DNA of 64,000 nucleotides from Aphrophora alni (lineage: Eukaryota; Arthropoda; Insecta; Hemiptera; Aphrophoridae), in NCBI GenBank assembly GCA_963513935.1, contig OY740768.1, positions 61,669,523-61,733,522 of the forward strand, written 5' to 3'. A program made the position numbers and the translations under genes. Positions 47,042 through 56,849 of the stretch are shown piece after piece. Below the pieces are notes generated by a model. That model was not told the origin of the DNA. It searched no databases and worked only from the letters and a program-made list of their open reading frames with translations. Position 1 is the first letter of the stretch, and the number at the start of each line of letters is the position of its first letter.

Positions 47042-47319
47042 TTGTGTTTAATATCTCTACATTTGTGTTCTGGATGAATGTAATATGTTTTTAACTTTGA
47101 TTTCGCTGTACAAAATTTGTTCACAGAACTTCCTGCAAATAACGTAAAATCTTTTACGCCGTGGAATTGACATTTAGAACAATTACTGTCGTCAATAAAC
47201 CCTTTACAAGAACAATCTTTTAAACAATGTGCAGCAGTCAGAGCATGCGTTGGGCTTAATAAAGTAGATCCACACGATCGCTTATGCGGTTTTTTAGATT
47301 TAATCGTTCTCCCTATGGT
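47042..47319 (-). CDS. Serine protease (S1 fold) exon with catalytic histidine
   Basis: A 278-nt internal exon on the minus strand, too interrupted by introns to appear as a long frame. It follows a splice acceptor (TTTCAATTTCAG, 47320-47331) and ends at donor AA|GTGAGT (47036-47042). The protein reads CGSTLLSPTHALTAAHC, where TAAHC holds the catalytic His at residue 31 of the exon. After it comes an unusual cysteine-rich insert (DCSCKGF...NCSKC), then FTLFAGS and YIHPEH, the strand before the catalytic Asp. The exon enters in phase 0 and leaves in phase 2, exactly compatible with the Asp/Ser exon at 17224-17785 on the other strand. Upstream (IVGG) and downstream exons on this strand were not found. 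Confidence 0.82.
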
Positions 47320-49045
47320 CTGAAATTGAAAATTAAGGTAACTAAGCCATTAATAAAATATTATCACAAAACTATTATCATATTTTTTAAATATCAAATT
47401 AATAATGATCCTCAAACATGGCTTTAGTGAAAACCACATATATCTGAAATCAATTTAAAACACTTAATAAAACTAGAATATATAAGCAAACCGTTCAAAT
47501 TATATAAAAAGATTTTTTAATTTATCTTAAATATCAGTAGGTAACATTTCCCAAGTTAATATCGATTAGACGTATTTACAGTTTGGGTTCAAGTAAGGCG
47601 CATACTACCGGATGAATGTGTTTTTGAAGCTGATAAATCAGGAATCGGGAGAAAACTAATTACCCCCACCTATATTAAAAAAAAAGGTCTACTCTTTATT
47701 AAATTTGGTTAACTTAATTTAAAACCATTAATTGGTTTTCTGTTATTATTTTTAGTGTTTACTGTAATTTTTTAAAAATATATCTCTTAATTTCATCCGA
47801 ATAATTTTTACAAAATAAATTTTATATTTCACAAAAAAAATCTCTCGGAATCGATTAATTTTTAAAGCGGACGTAATAGCAATCAATCGGATTAATTTAA
47901 GCTTTAGAGAAGATGTTTTATTCCAAACGCAATCGCGTTACTTTACGGAGTTAAACCATTAAATGCACAGGTAAAAATTTAACGAGTAAAAGCTTAAAAT
48001 TCATTCGCACATAAAATTTGTTTATTCCGTTTCTAATAATTGTCAATATTTTAACTGTAAGGAATAGGCTACCAGTTTGAATAGTTTTTATTGGCAACAA
48101 TACAACAGATATTTCATTATCTTAAGGTTTGATTCTTATAATTAATTAATTTTTCGCATACTAATTTAAAATCTATACACAGATATTCCTTATATATTAA
48201 ATCAACATCTGTCTGTCAGTCCATCTATCTTAATGCCTTTTTATCTACTGTCTATTCGTCTTTTTGTTGTAACTCAATAACTATTATCCAACTTTCATGC
48301 AGTTTTCTTTCCTATGTTGATACATTATCACTTTACATTTGATTTTTGACTAAAATTGGTCAAGTAATTCCCAATATTTGTCTGCAAGAGTATTACTAAA
48401 AATCCAACTTTTCGACATATTTTACGTTTTTTTTTTTACAATTTTACCTTTAATATTCTCTTTACTCACTGTAATCTGGCCAAGATAGAGTCTATGTTTT
48501 ATTAAAATTGTTGCGCACAACATACATTTTATCAAATTCATAGTTGGTGCATAATCATAAAGTTATTTAAAATTAAAATAAATATTAAAATCGTTTCAGG
48601 AGTCTAAAATTTAAAAGTGATTTTAGTTCAACTCCGCCTTGAACGTGACTATGGAGAATCAATAGCGCAATCAAGACAGGACTTCCACTTACCTCACTTT
48701 TCAAGAAAAATGAGAAAAGAGTAAGAAAATATTATAACTGCTCTGACAGACAGCGTGTTTACCACTAGCGTTCATTTATTTATTATGATTTATTTATTAC
48801 TATTTTTTAATGGGTGCATTTCGATTTGGTGAGTTGATTTAACAAAATGATGTCGAATATATAAAGTATTTTTGCAATATTTAAGTACACTTTTCATAAA
48901 AAATATTGGAGATAGTCTGTTCATACTTTCAGGTTTTTTTTTAAATAGGTCTTCGTATGTATTGTATACCACTTCGTTTACAATAAAATTACACGAAACA
49001 GATTTTAGGATTTAAAAAAAACACTAATAAAATATAGAAAAAACT

Positions 49046-49047
<2 letters not shown>
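47320..49047. other. AT-rich DNA, probable intron then intergenic
   Basis: The preceding protease exon (activation site, IVGG-like) should lie in this direction, but I could not identify it. The frame at 48790-48972 is not convincing. Confidence 0.45.

Positions 49048-49091
<44 letters not shown>
49048..49091. repeat. (TA)n tract at the errantivirus integration site
   Basis: About 44 bp of TA repeats; the tract continues beyond the provirus at 56563-56590. The element therefore split one (TA)n tract, with TATA as the apparent 4-bp target duplication, typical of errantivirus integration. Confidence 0.9.
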
Positions 49092-49093
<2 letters not shown>

Positions 49094-49351
49094 TTATGTG
49101 AACAATATTTAGCTTTAGTAAACACAATAGTGGTAGTTTTCCTAGAATAAGATAGAGTAAGCATTTTGTATTTCCTAGCCTTTGTAAGCCACTATAGTCA
49201 GTGTTCTTTACAGACTCACTCAAGACAGTTCGCTCTGTGGATAAGAGTACTGTATTATTATAATCACATTTAATTCATTTAAATAAAGTTATAATAAAAT
49301 AAAGTTTGTTGTTTTTTTAAAATGAGATTTTTAAGGAGTAACGACATAACT
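49092..49351 (+). repeat. Errantivirus 5' LTR
   Basis: 260 bp from AGTTATGTGAACA to CGACATAACT; 8-bp inverted termini. It includes AATAAAG-type polyadenylation motifs (about 49280-49305). Flanked on the left by TATA. Confidence 0.93.
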
Positions 49352-49370
49352 GGCGCAGTCGGTAGGACAC
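49351..49370 (+). other. Primer-binding site (tRNA-Ser type)
   Basis: TGGCGCAGTCGGTAGGACAC directly at the LTR end, sharing its first T with the LTR. Same primer site as used by Drosophila 17.6/297-type elements. Confidence 0.88.
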
Positions 49371-49712
49371 TCCAAGAAATTAGTGAAAATAATTATCTTC
49401 GGTTTTAACCGTTAATGGAGTGCGAACAATACTTAATAAACGCATATTATTAAGTATAAATTCAAACTTAATAAAAGTATATTATTAAGTGAAGAAAAAG
49501 TGAAAGCAAAAGTGAAAAGTGTGGGAAATTAGTGTTATCCAAGTGTTAATTGATACGCGAAATGAGCATAAGATTTTGGATTTTGTGAGTAATTAAAATA
49601 AGATAATTTGTAAGAATATATTGTGTAATAATATTTTAATTTGCAGAACTTTAGCTCTTAGTTATTTAGTTATTAGAATTTTATTAGATTATTTAAGCTT
49701 TTATTATTCAAA
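49371..49712 (+). other. Errantivirus leader (untranslated)
   Basis: About 340 bp of AT-rich leader between primer-binding site and gag. A direct repeat of TTAATAAACGCATATTATTAAGT-like text occurs at 49433-49490. Probable site of packaging signals; the env splice donor, here or early in gag, could not be fixed. Confidence 0.5.
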
Positions 49713-50807
49713 ATGACGACTCCAGTCTTAAAGAAAGAGTACCTAGACATGATCCCGGAATTTTCGGGTGAACCCACAATGCTTAATAGATTCATATCGA
49801 TTTGTGACAAAATATATAATAAATTTTATGTATCTGCTAACCCAGATGATTTTCAAAATGAATATTTGCTTTCTACCATTTTGACAAAATTAAAAGGTAC
49901 AGCTTTGGAATTAGTTGTAAGCTCAAATAGTTACTCTTGGTTAGATGTTAGAAAAACACTTTTATCAAGTTATTTAGACAAAAGAGATTGTTATACATTA
50001 AATCTTGAAATGTCGGAACTAAAACAGGAAGCCGGTGAAACACCAATTAAATTTTATGAGAAAATACAAAAATTGTTAAATCTTCAGATAGCATATTTTG
50101 TTAACAAAGAACCAGGGGCACAAGTTGTATTGTGCAGTTATACACAAAATTTAGCTTTAAGAGTTTTGTTAAGAGGTCTACACGAACCACTTGGCTCTCT
50201 CATGAGAACCAAAAATCCCACAACTCTTGGGGAAGCCCTTAGCATGTTAACTAATGATTTTCAATTTAAAAATAATAAAATGATGACATATTCTAATAAG
50301 CAAAATGTTGCTCCTAAAGATCAAAATAGTTTTGTTAAGAGACCATTTAATGCCACATTTAACCAAAATCCGAGACAAATGTACCAACAATCAAACCCCC
50401 AAATTCCCAGACAAATGTACCAACAACCAAACCCGTACTATAAACCTTTTCCTACTACATCTGGTCAACTTCAACGTGGGCAGTTTAATAATAACCACAA
50501 TTCGAGACCTCAATCAAATCAAAAACAAACGTACCAACCCACTCCTATGAGTACGTCAACCAGACAATCGGATGGAATATCTAGGCAAAATCCTAAACTC
50601 TACCAGATGACGGGACGAAGTACCGAAAATAACGAGGATTATACTATGTATCAAACACCGATCCAAGAAAATCCAAGTTATGACGAAACTTTTCCCGAAT
50701 ATCCATCAGACAACGATCCATCAGACTACTGTGTAGAAGAGACAAATACTCAGACAGAACAGAATTATTTTTTAGACCAGACAGAAGAGAAGCATTTTTT
50801 AGGATAA
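49713..50807 (+). CDS. Errantivirus Gag
   Basis: Structural polyprotein that assembles the virus-like particle and packages genomic RNA. It has 364 residues, a normal errantivirus length. The N-terminal two thirds (IPEFSGEPTMLNRFI, then helical text with YSWLDVRKTLLSSYL and LKQEAGETPIKFYEKI) match the gypsy-type capsid fold, including the PEFSG opening. There is no CCHC zinc knuckle; instead a Pro/Gln/Asn-rich tail carries two PRQMYQQ repeats (about residues 221-242), presumably the RNA-binding part. The C-terminus is acidic. The start is the first ATG after the leader. The last 124 nt overlap the pol frame, where two slippery heptamers lie. Confidence 0.9.
   Translation: MTTPVLKKEYLDMIPEFSGEPTMLNRFISICDKIYNKFYVSANPDDFQNEYLLSTILTKLKGTALELVVSSNSYSWLDVRKTLLSSYLDKRDCYTLNLEMSELKQEAGETPIKFYEKIQKLLNLQIAYFVNKEPGAQVVLCSYTQNLALRVLLRGLHEPLGSLMRTKNPTTLGEALSMLTNDFQFKNNKMMTYSNKQNVAPKDQNSFVKRPFNATFNQNPRQMYQQSNPQIPRQMYQQPNPYYKPFPTTSGQLQRGQFNNNHNSRPQSNQKQTYQPTPMSTSTRQSDGISRQNPKLYQMTGRSTENNEDYTMYQTPIQENPSYDETFPEYPSDNDPSDYCVEETNTQTEQNYFLDQTEEKHFLG
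50768..50801 (+). promoter_or_regulatory. Gag-Pol -1 frameshift region with two slippery heptamers
   Basis: T TTT TTA, correctly phased to the gag codons, occurs twice: 50768-50774 and 50795-50801, the second only four bases before the gag stop. The pol frame is open from 50684. This is the same heptamer as in primate lentiviruses and fits -1 slippage making Gag-Pol. Confidence 0.75.
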
Positions 50808-50833
50808 CAGAACCTAAGAACCATTTTTCAATT

Positions 50834-53800
50834 ATGAATATTCAAAATGATAATAATGAACTACCCTACATATACGACCCGAACACCAATCTAAAAATTT
50901 TAATAGACACCGGTAGCACAAGATCTTTCACAAAGAAATCATTAGGATTCAAAAGTTTTAAAACAAGCCTAATTAAAGAACCATTTGAAGTAGCTATTGC
51001 ACACGGAGTTTCAAAAGAAAATTACAGTTGTAAAATACCCCTATTAGGTAAAAAATTAACTAAATTCTACCTATTTGACTTTCACAATAGCTTTGATCTA
51101 CTATTAGGATTGGATAGTATTAAAGATCTAAAAATAAACTTAGACTTCATAAATAATAAACTAATATGTTGCAATGAAAGGATCCCAATTCTTTATCTTA
51201 ATACAGAAACGGATGTTCTAAACACAAAAACTAAGGACGTATCAGTCAAAGAAATGTCAAGCTATCATATCCAGGCTCGTACCAGCCAAATAGTTAAAAT
51301 TAAAATAAAAGGTAAAAATAACGATGAAGGATTGTTATCTTATAAAAATATGGACGGATTAGAAATTCCCCAATGTATAGTCACAGTGCGCGAAGGTGAA
51401 GCCTATTGTCCTATAATAAATAACACAACTGAAAACAAGAGATTGTCGCTAAAACCACTTGAACTAGAAACTTTAAATAATTACAACATTTTTCAAACAA
51501 ACACTTTTACAAAAAATCAAGAAAATAAAATAAATTTAAATATATTTGATCACAAGAAAGAAAAACCTAGACTAGATCTGTCAAAAATTAGGGTGGACCA
51601 CATGAATTTAGAAGAAAGAAAAGCAATATTTAAACTAGTAGAAGAATATTCTGATATATTTTATGTTGAAGGAGATAATTTGACTTTTACGAATCAAATT
51701 AAACACGTAATTAGGACCACTGATGGAATTCCCGTTTATTCCAAAAATTATCGATACCCGGAAATTTACAAAACCGAAGTAAACAATCAAATCGAAGATA
51801 TGTTAAAACAAAAAATCATCCAACCTTCTCATTCCCCATGGAATTCTCCAGTTTGGATCGTACCAAAAAAGCAAGATGCATCTGGAAAACAAAAATTTCG
51901 ACTTGTAATAGACTTTAGGGGCCTAAATTCTAAAACCATAGACGACAGGTTTCCATTGCCAAATATTACCGATATCCTAGACAAATTAGGTCGATCTCAA
52001 TACTTTACAACATTAGATTTAACTTCAGGATTTCACCAGGTAGAAATGGATCCTTCAAGCGTAGAAAAAACTGCATTCTCAACGGAAACCGGACATTACG
52101 AATTTTTACGCATGGCTTTTGGTCTTAAGAATAGTCCTCCTACTTTTCAAAGAATTATGAACAACATTCTAAGGGGAATTCAAAACGAAACATGTCTAGT
52201 ATATTTAGATGACATCATAATATATTCAACCAGTCTTCAAGAACACGCAGAAAGACTTAGGGATGTTTTTGAGAGATTACGGAATGCAAACTTTAAAATT
52301 CAACTAGATAAAACAGAATTCCTTAGAAAAGAAGTAGCGTATTTAGGGCATATAGTAACCGCAGAAGGTGTCAAACCAAATCCAGATAAAGTTAAGGCTA
52401 TAAAATGTTATCCGATTCCTAGAACACCTAAAGAAATTAAAGGATTTTTGGGACTACTAGGGTATTATAGGAAATTTATTAAAAGCTTTGCTAACATAAC
52501 AAAACCATTTACCACCTGTTTAAAGAAAGGCGCTAAAATTGACATAAATAATCCAGAGTATATTAATTGTTTTGAAACCTGTAAAAATATATTATCAAAT
52601 GAACCCTTGCTACAATATCCAGACTTCGACAAAGAATTTAATTTAACTACAGATGCCAGTAATTTCGCAATCGGAGCAATACTCAGCCAAAAAAAGAACG
52701 GCGCTGATTTAACTATCGCATATGCGAGTCGAACATTGAATGACAACGAAGTTAATTATTCGGCTATAGAAAAGGAATTGCTTGCAATAGTTTGGGCAAC
52801 GAAATACTTTCGACCATATTTGTACGGAAGAAAATTTAAAATCTTTTCTGACCACAAACCGCTGCAATGGCTATTTTCCGTAAAAGAGCCGAACTCAAAA
52901 CTTCTTCGGTGGAGACTTAAATTAGAAGAATATAACTATCAAATAGTGTATAAAAAGGGTAAATTAAATCAGAATACTGACGCACTCTCAAGGATACAAT
53001 TAAATATTACTGACAATAATCCAAAAATTACTGACACAACGATTAACGAAGACAGCCTTGATGCAATATCAGACTCAGCGAACATAGTTTCCATATACTT
53101 CCCAGAATTAGAAGAAAACCAATCAATGATTGCCAACTTAGACGAAACCGAGGACATAATTTCGGACACGGAAACAATAGAAGATAGTGACCAAACTGTA
53201 CATTCGAACTATGAAGGGAACACCGTAACCGAAATACCTATTTTAGACGAACCCGTAAATTTTGGAAAAAAACAGGTCGTATTGTCCCTAATAAAATATG
53301 AACCCCAAAAAGTTAGAATACAGAAATTATTTAAAAATAACAAAACCAGATTAATTGTAGAGATATCTGAAAATAATTTTGATAACGATATAGTAAAGTT
53401 CGTAAAGGAATATTTAGAACCAAATATAAAATATAGTCTATATTTTGAAAGTGATTTTTACGAGAAGTTTGCAACTTGTTTAGCTAGGACCTTTAAAAGT
53501 TCACAACAATGGTTGGTTAAATGCACAACTAAATTATTAGATATCGAAAATGAGAATGAGATTCAAGAAATAATCAATAATTATCATACAGGAAAAACTA
53601 ATCATCGAGGAGTTCAAGAAACATATGAAAAAATAAAAAGGAAATATTATTGGCCAAATATAAAAAATTACGTACAAAATTTTATAAACAACTGTGAGAT
53701 ATGTTTAAAAACAAAATATGAAAGAACGCCTCTTAGATTAGAGATGAATTTAACGCCCACAGCTTCAAGACCGCTTCAAACAATCCATGTAGATAGCTTA

Positions 53801-54436
53801 TCTCTTGACAAGCAAAAGTTTCTGAGTATAGTTGACAGCTTTTCCAGATACGCCCAAGTGTATCGTATTGCAGGTGCACAAGCAGCCGAGATAGTTGATA
53901 AACTGTTAAACTATTTTGCTCACCACGGCATACCAGAAGTTATCATTTCAGACAACGGGACGGAATTTATTAACAAGCTAGTGAAAGAATTGATGGACTT
54001 GCATAAAATAAAGATCCATTTTATAAGCACGCAACACCCAGCGTCCAACGGAATGGGAGAAAGATTGCATTCTACATTAATTGAACACATAAGGCTATTA
54101 AACAATCAACCCGAATTCAAGAACGAATCAATTGGAAATAAAGTAAAATATGCAATCATTGCTTACAACAATAGTATACATTCAGTCACAAAATTAACTC
54201 CATTTGAAGTATTGTACGGACACATTGACTCAAATTCAATTTTAGACATTGATATAGGAAGACAATTTATAAGTGATTATATTACAACCCACAAAGAAAA
54301 AACGCGAAAACTCTATGACCATATTAGGGAAATTAATCAAGTAACAAAAGAAAATGTCCAAGCCAAAAGGAATATCAACAAGGAACCACTTCCCGAAATT
54401 CCAACTGATGTTTATATTAAAACTGTACAAAAATAA
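50834..54436 (+). CDS. Errantivirus Pol (protease, RT, RNase H, integrase)
   Basis: Replication polyprotein, 1200 residues counted from the ATG at 50834, though it is probably made as a Gag-Pol fusion because the frame is open back to 50684. Domains: aspartic protease with ILIDTGST (DTG at 25-27); reverse transcriptase with FRLVIDFRGLN, LDLTSGFHQ, and YLDD at 457-460; RNase H with TTDAS (Asp 607) and SAIEKELLAIVW; a variable linker (about 730-890); integrase zinc finger H918, H924, C954, C957; and a catalytic core of D987, D1040 and E1076, a perfect D-D-35-E. The C-terminus is short and lacks a clear chromodomain, usual for errantiviruses. All catalytic residues are intact, so an active enzyme is plausible. 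Confidence 0.95.
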   Translation: MNIQNDNNELPYIYDPNTNLKILIDTGSTRSFTKKSLGFKSFKTSLIKEPFEVAIAHGVSKENYSCKIPLLGKKLTKFYLFDFHNSFDLLLGLDSIKDLKINLDFINNKLICCNERIPILYLNTETDVLNTKTKDVSVKEMSSYHIQARTSQIVKIKIKGKNNDEGLLSYKNMDGLEIPQCIVTVREGEAYCPIINNTTENKRLSLKPLELETLNNYNIFQTNTFTKNQENKINLNIFDHKKEKPRLDLSKIRVDHMNLEERKAIFKLVEEYSDIFYVEGDNLTFTNQIKHVIRTTDGIPVYSKNYRYPEIYKTEVNNQIEDMLKQKIIQPSHSPWNSPVWIVPKKQDASGKQKFRLVIDFRGLNSKTIDDRFPLPNITDILDKLGRSQYFTTLDLTSGFHQVEMDPSSVEKTAFSTETGHYEFLRMAFGLKNSPPTFQRIMNNILRGIQNETCLVYLDDIIIYSTSLQEHAERLRDVFERLRNANFKIQLDKTEFLRKEVAYLGHIVTAEGVKPNPDKVKAIKCYPIPRTPKEIKGFLGLLGYYRKFIKSFANITKPFTTCLKKGAKIDINNPEYINCFETCKNILSNEPLLQYPDFDKEFNLTTDASNFAIGAILSQKKNGADLTIAYASRTLNDNEVNYSAIEKELLAIVWATKYFRPYLYGRKFKIFSDHKPLQWLFSVKEPNSKLLRWRLKLEEYNYQIVYKKGKLNQNTDALSRIQLNITDNNPKITDTTINEDSLDAISDSANIVSIYFPELEENQSMIANLDETEDIISDTETIEDSDQTVHSNYEGNTVTEIPILDEPVNFGKKQVVLSLIKYEPQKVRIQKLFKNNKTRLIVEISENNFDNDIVKFVKEYLEPNIKYSLYFESDFYEKFATCLARTFKSSQQWLVKCTTKLLDIENENEIQEIINNYHTGKTNHRGVQETYEKIKRKYYWPNIKNYVQNFINNCEICLKTKYERTPLRLEMNLTPTASRPLQTIHVDSLSLDKQKFLSIVDSFSRYAQVYRIAGAQAAEIVDKLLNYFAHHGIPEVIISDNGTEFINKLVKELMDLHKIKIHFISTQHPASNGMGERLHSTLIEHIRLLNNQPEFKNESIGNKVKYAIIAYNNSIHSVTKLTPFEVLYGHIDSNSILDIDIGRQFISDYITTHKEKTRKLYDHIREINQVTKENVQAKRNINKEPLPEIPTDVYIKTVQK

Positions 54437-54789
54437 AATAATAAAGAACAGATAACCTCGGTAAACCCAGAAAGGAAAACAGGTAAAATTGAAAGAAGAC
54501 ACCACAACACTAAACAAAAAATTCATTTATCAAAAATAAAAAGACCAAGAAAAATCAATGTAATTCCACAATCTAATTCTTCTGTAAATCCTGTTCCAGG
54601 TCCCTCCTGTTCCTCAAAGAAGCCGCCTCAGAAACAACTGAAATAAGAGACATTACCCAAAATTTAGGAGTAATCCCAATTGATCAAGGGCAGGCAAAAC
54701 TAAAGTCAACCTATCATACTTTTATTCATTATTTTAGTTTAGAAGGAATATTTAAGCAAGTAAATAATTTAGAGTTTTTTTATAGAATT
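54437..54789 (+). other. Pol-Env gap with candidate env splice acceptor
   Basis: The env frame is open from 54577 but has no ATG before 54790. A pyrimidine-rich CTGTTCCAG (acceptor AG at 54598-54599) precedes it. As in gypsy and 17.6, Env is therefore probably translated from a spliced mRNA that takes its start codon from a 5' exon. Confidence 0.6.
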
Positions 54790-56310
54790 GTGTCAAATTG
54801 TTTTAATCAGAATTGTGGTAATTGCTTAGCAAGTCTAGATGGAAATATTGAATTTGTAACAGACAATGGTAGTAAGATAAGAGATGTTGTTAATTACTTT
54901 AAGTTTATTAACCATACTAGAGAAACAATAACAGAAAAATTAGAAATAATCTCTGTAAGAAATAACGATAAAACGAAAAGAAAAAGAGGTATTGCTGATG
55001 GTTTAGGATCAATATTGAAATTGTTAACTGGAAATTTGGACGCTTATGACGGCCAAAAATATGATAAACTAATAGAAAATATTAAGAACGATCAATTCAA
55101 CATAAAAAGTCAAATCGCATTTCAATATTCTGTTAGTACAGACATTATTGTAGAATTTAACAAAACTGTAAATATAATTGAAGAAAACTTTAGTGAATTA
55201 AGGAATAAAATGTTATTTATAAATAAGAAGTTAGATGATTATGTAGAATTAGAAAAATTTAGAGATGTACTAAATCAATTAAATATTCTATGTAATATGT
55301 TGTTAAGTTTAGTACAAGATATAGAGAACTCACTAACATTCTGTAAACTAGGAACGCTACACCCAAGTATAATTTCCACAAAGGAATTATTTTATGAAAT
55401 AGAGAAAATTCACAAATACTATAATAATAAATTGCCATTAGAACCCAAAATAGAAAATATTTGGGAATTCGAAAATTTGTTAGAAGTAAGTTGTAAAATT
55501 GGCAAAAATGAAATTGTATATTCTCTTGATTTACCAATTGTAGATGAAACAGATTTCAATATTTACAAATTGTATTCTGTACCCACTAAATATGAGTCAG
55601 GTTACGTAACTATAATCCCTACAGTAAAATATTTGTTAGTATCAAAAAGTAAATTAAGTAAATTTAGAATATTAGGTTTGGATAATAAATGTAACGACAA
55701 AATCCAATCAAAATTCTTATGCTCATTGGAACAAATATCCCACAATGAACTTAACTGTGAAACATCTATTGTTCAACATGGCACAACAGACAATTGCAAA
55801 TACACCGCTTTGGAGATCATAGACAATCTAATTAAATGGATACCTGAGATGAACCAATATTTAGCAATATTCCCTCAAAAGGAAACCATTAAAATAACAA
55901 ATCAAAAAGAAACTTTAACTAAGACACTTCAGGGTATTTATTTAATTAACCCAAACAGTGATACAATTTTCTACAAAGATAAACAGCTCTATCACTCATC
56001 CAAAACCGAAGGTGGACATCCAAAACTCTTAGATGCTTCTGAACTACGTCTTTCAGTTAATCAACAACCAGAATTTTCAATTAACCTAAAGAATATAGAA
56101 TTTGACAAAATAAATTTGGACACCATCTCATCAATTCCACAAAAGACAATAATTGTGACAGAAATTAGTGTATGGACAATAATAATTTATGTAATGTTGC
56201 TAGTTGGAATCCTATACTTAACTTATAAAATATTTTGTAAAAAACTCCAACCTGGACCTAACTCTCAACAACCCCCGGAAGTTTTGTTTAGGGATGGAGG
56301 AGTTATGTGA
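54790..56310 (+). CDS. Errantivirus Env (F-protein-like fusion glycoprotein)
   Basis: Envelope glycoprotein, related to baculovirus F proteins, that mediates membrane fusion in infectious errantiviruses. The 506 residues listed start at a GTG at 54790, but the true protein is longer: the frame is open from 54577 and its start codon probably comes by splicing. Visible: a cysteine-rich N-terminal part, a basic furin-like site RKR at 64-66 followed by a Gly/Leu-rich fusion-peptide-like stretch (67-80), a long helical coiled region (90-175), further conserved cysteines, and a single transmembrane segment at about 462-482 with a short cytoplasmic tail. No internal stop or frameshift. The stop codon (56308-56310) lies inside the 3' LTR. 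Confidence 0.9.
   Translation: MSNCFNQNCGNCLASLDGNIEFVTDNGSKIRDVVNYFKFINHTRETITEKLEIISVRNNDKTKRKRGIADGLGSILKLLTGNLDAYDGQKYDKLIENIKNDQFNIKSQIAFQYSVSTDIIVEFNKTVNIIEENFSELRNKMLFINKKLDDYVELEKFRDVLNQLNILCNMLLSLVQDIENSLTFCKLGTLHPSIISTKELFYEIEKIHKYYNNKLPLEPKIENIWEFENLLEVSCKIGKNEIVYSLDLPIVDETDFNIYKLYSVPTKYESGYVTIIPTVKYLLVSKSKLSKFRILGLDNKCNDKIQSKFLCSLEQISHNELNCETSIVQHGTTDNCKYTALEIIDNLIKWIPEMNQYLAIFPQKETIKITNQKETLTKTLQGIYLINPNSDTIFYKDKQLYHSSKTEGGHPKLLDASELRLSVNQQPEFSINLKNIEFDKINLDTISSIPQKTIIVTEISVWTIIIYVMLLVGILYLTYKIFCKKLQPGPNSQQPPEVLFRDGGVM
56290..56300 (+). other. Polypurine tract
   Basis: AGGGATGGAGG directly before the 3' LTR, primer for plus-strand synthesis. It is also coding, within the last codons of env. 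Confidence 0.75.
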
Positions 56311-56562
56311 ACAATATTTAGCTTTAGTAAACACAATAGTGGTAGTTTTCCTAGAATAAGATAGAGTAAGCATTTTGTATTTCCTAGCCTTTGTAAGCCA
56401 CTATAGTCAGTGTTCTTTACAGACTCACTCAAGACAGTTCGCTCTGTGGATAAGAGTATTGTATTATTATAATCACATTTAATTCATTTAAATAAAGTTA
56501 TAATAAAATAAAGTTTGTTGTTTTTTTTTAAAAAGAGATTTTTAAGGAGTAACGACATAACT
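56301..56562 (+). repeat. Errantivirus 3' LTR
   Basis: 262 bp. It differs from the 5' LTR by one substitution (AGTATTG against AGTACTG) and changes in the T/A run near the 3' end. Followed by TATA and the continuing (TA)n tract (56563-56590). Confidence 0.93.
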
Positions 56563-56590
56563 TATATATATATATATATATATATATATT

Positions 56591-56849
56591 TAAAAAAAGT
56601 GATTTTACATTGAAAAGACATAAACTGTGGTATATGATACCTATTTACTTGTACTGTATAGCTGGAAAAAATTCAAGTTTTAATCTTTAACAGTGTGTGT
56701 AATAAGTGTATCTAAAATTAAAAAGTAGAAATTTGGTAAAAGAGATTTAAAGTTTAGGTTAGGGCGGTGTACTCACTGTTATCAGTTAAATTCATCAATT
56801 CCAGGACCATAATCTGCCACTTACTTTTAACCTTCTTCTTATAGTTCCT
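56591..56849. other. AT-rich DNA between provirus and transposase pseudogene
   Basis: No gene seen. Confidence 0.5.

Larger units (their letters stand above)
49092..56562 (+). mobile_element. Intact errantivirus (gypsy-type endogenous retrovirus), 7.47 kb
   Basis: Complete structure: LTR, primer-binding site, gag, pol (-1 frame), env, polypurine tract, LTR. The LTRs are 260 and 262 bp, start AGTTATGT and end ACATAACT, and differ only by one clear substitution plus changes in a T/A run, so the insertion is young. gag, pol and env are all open. The tRNA-Ser-type primer site and an env with a furin-like site place it with the 17.6/297/ZAM group. It may still be mobile. Codon use is AT-rich like the host. 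Confidence 0.95.

Noticed and set aside
47660..47700. IVGG-like coding stretch on - as the preceding exon of the 47-kb protease
   Set aside because: GGT-GGG-GGT occurs beside an AG, but the frame hits a stop after five codons.
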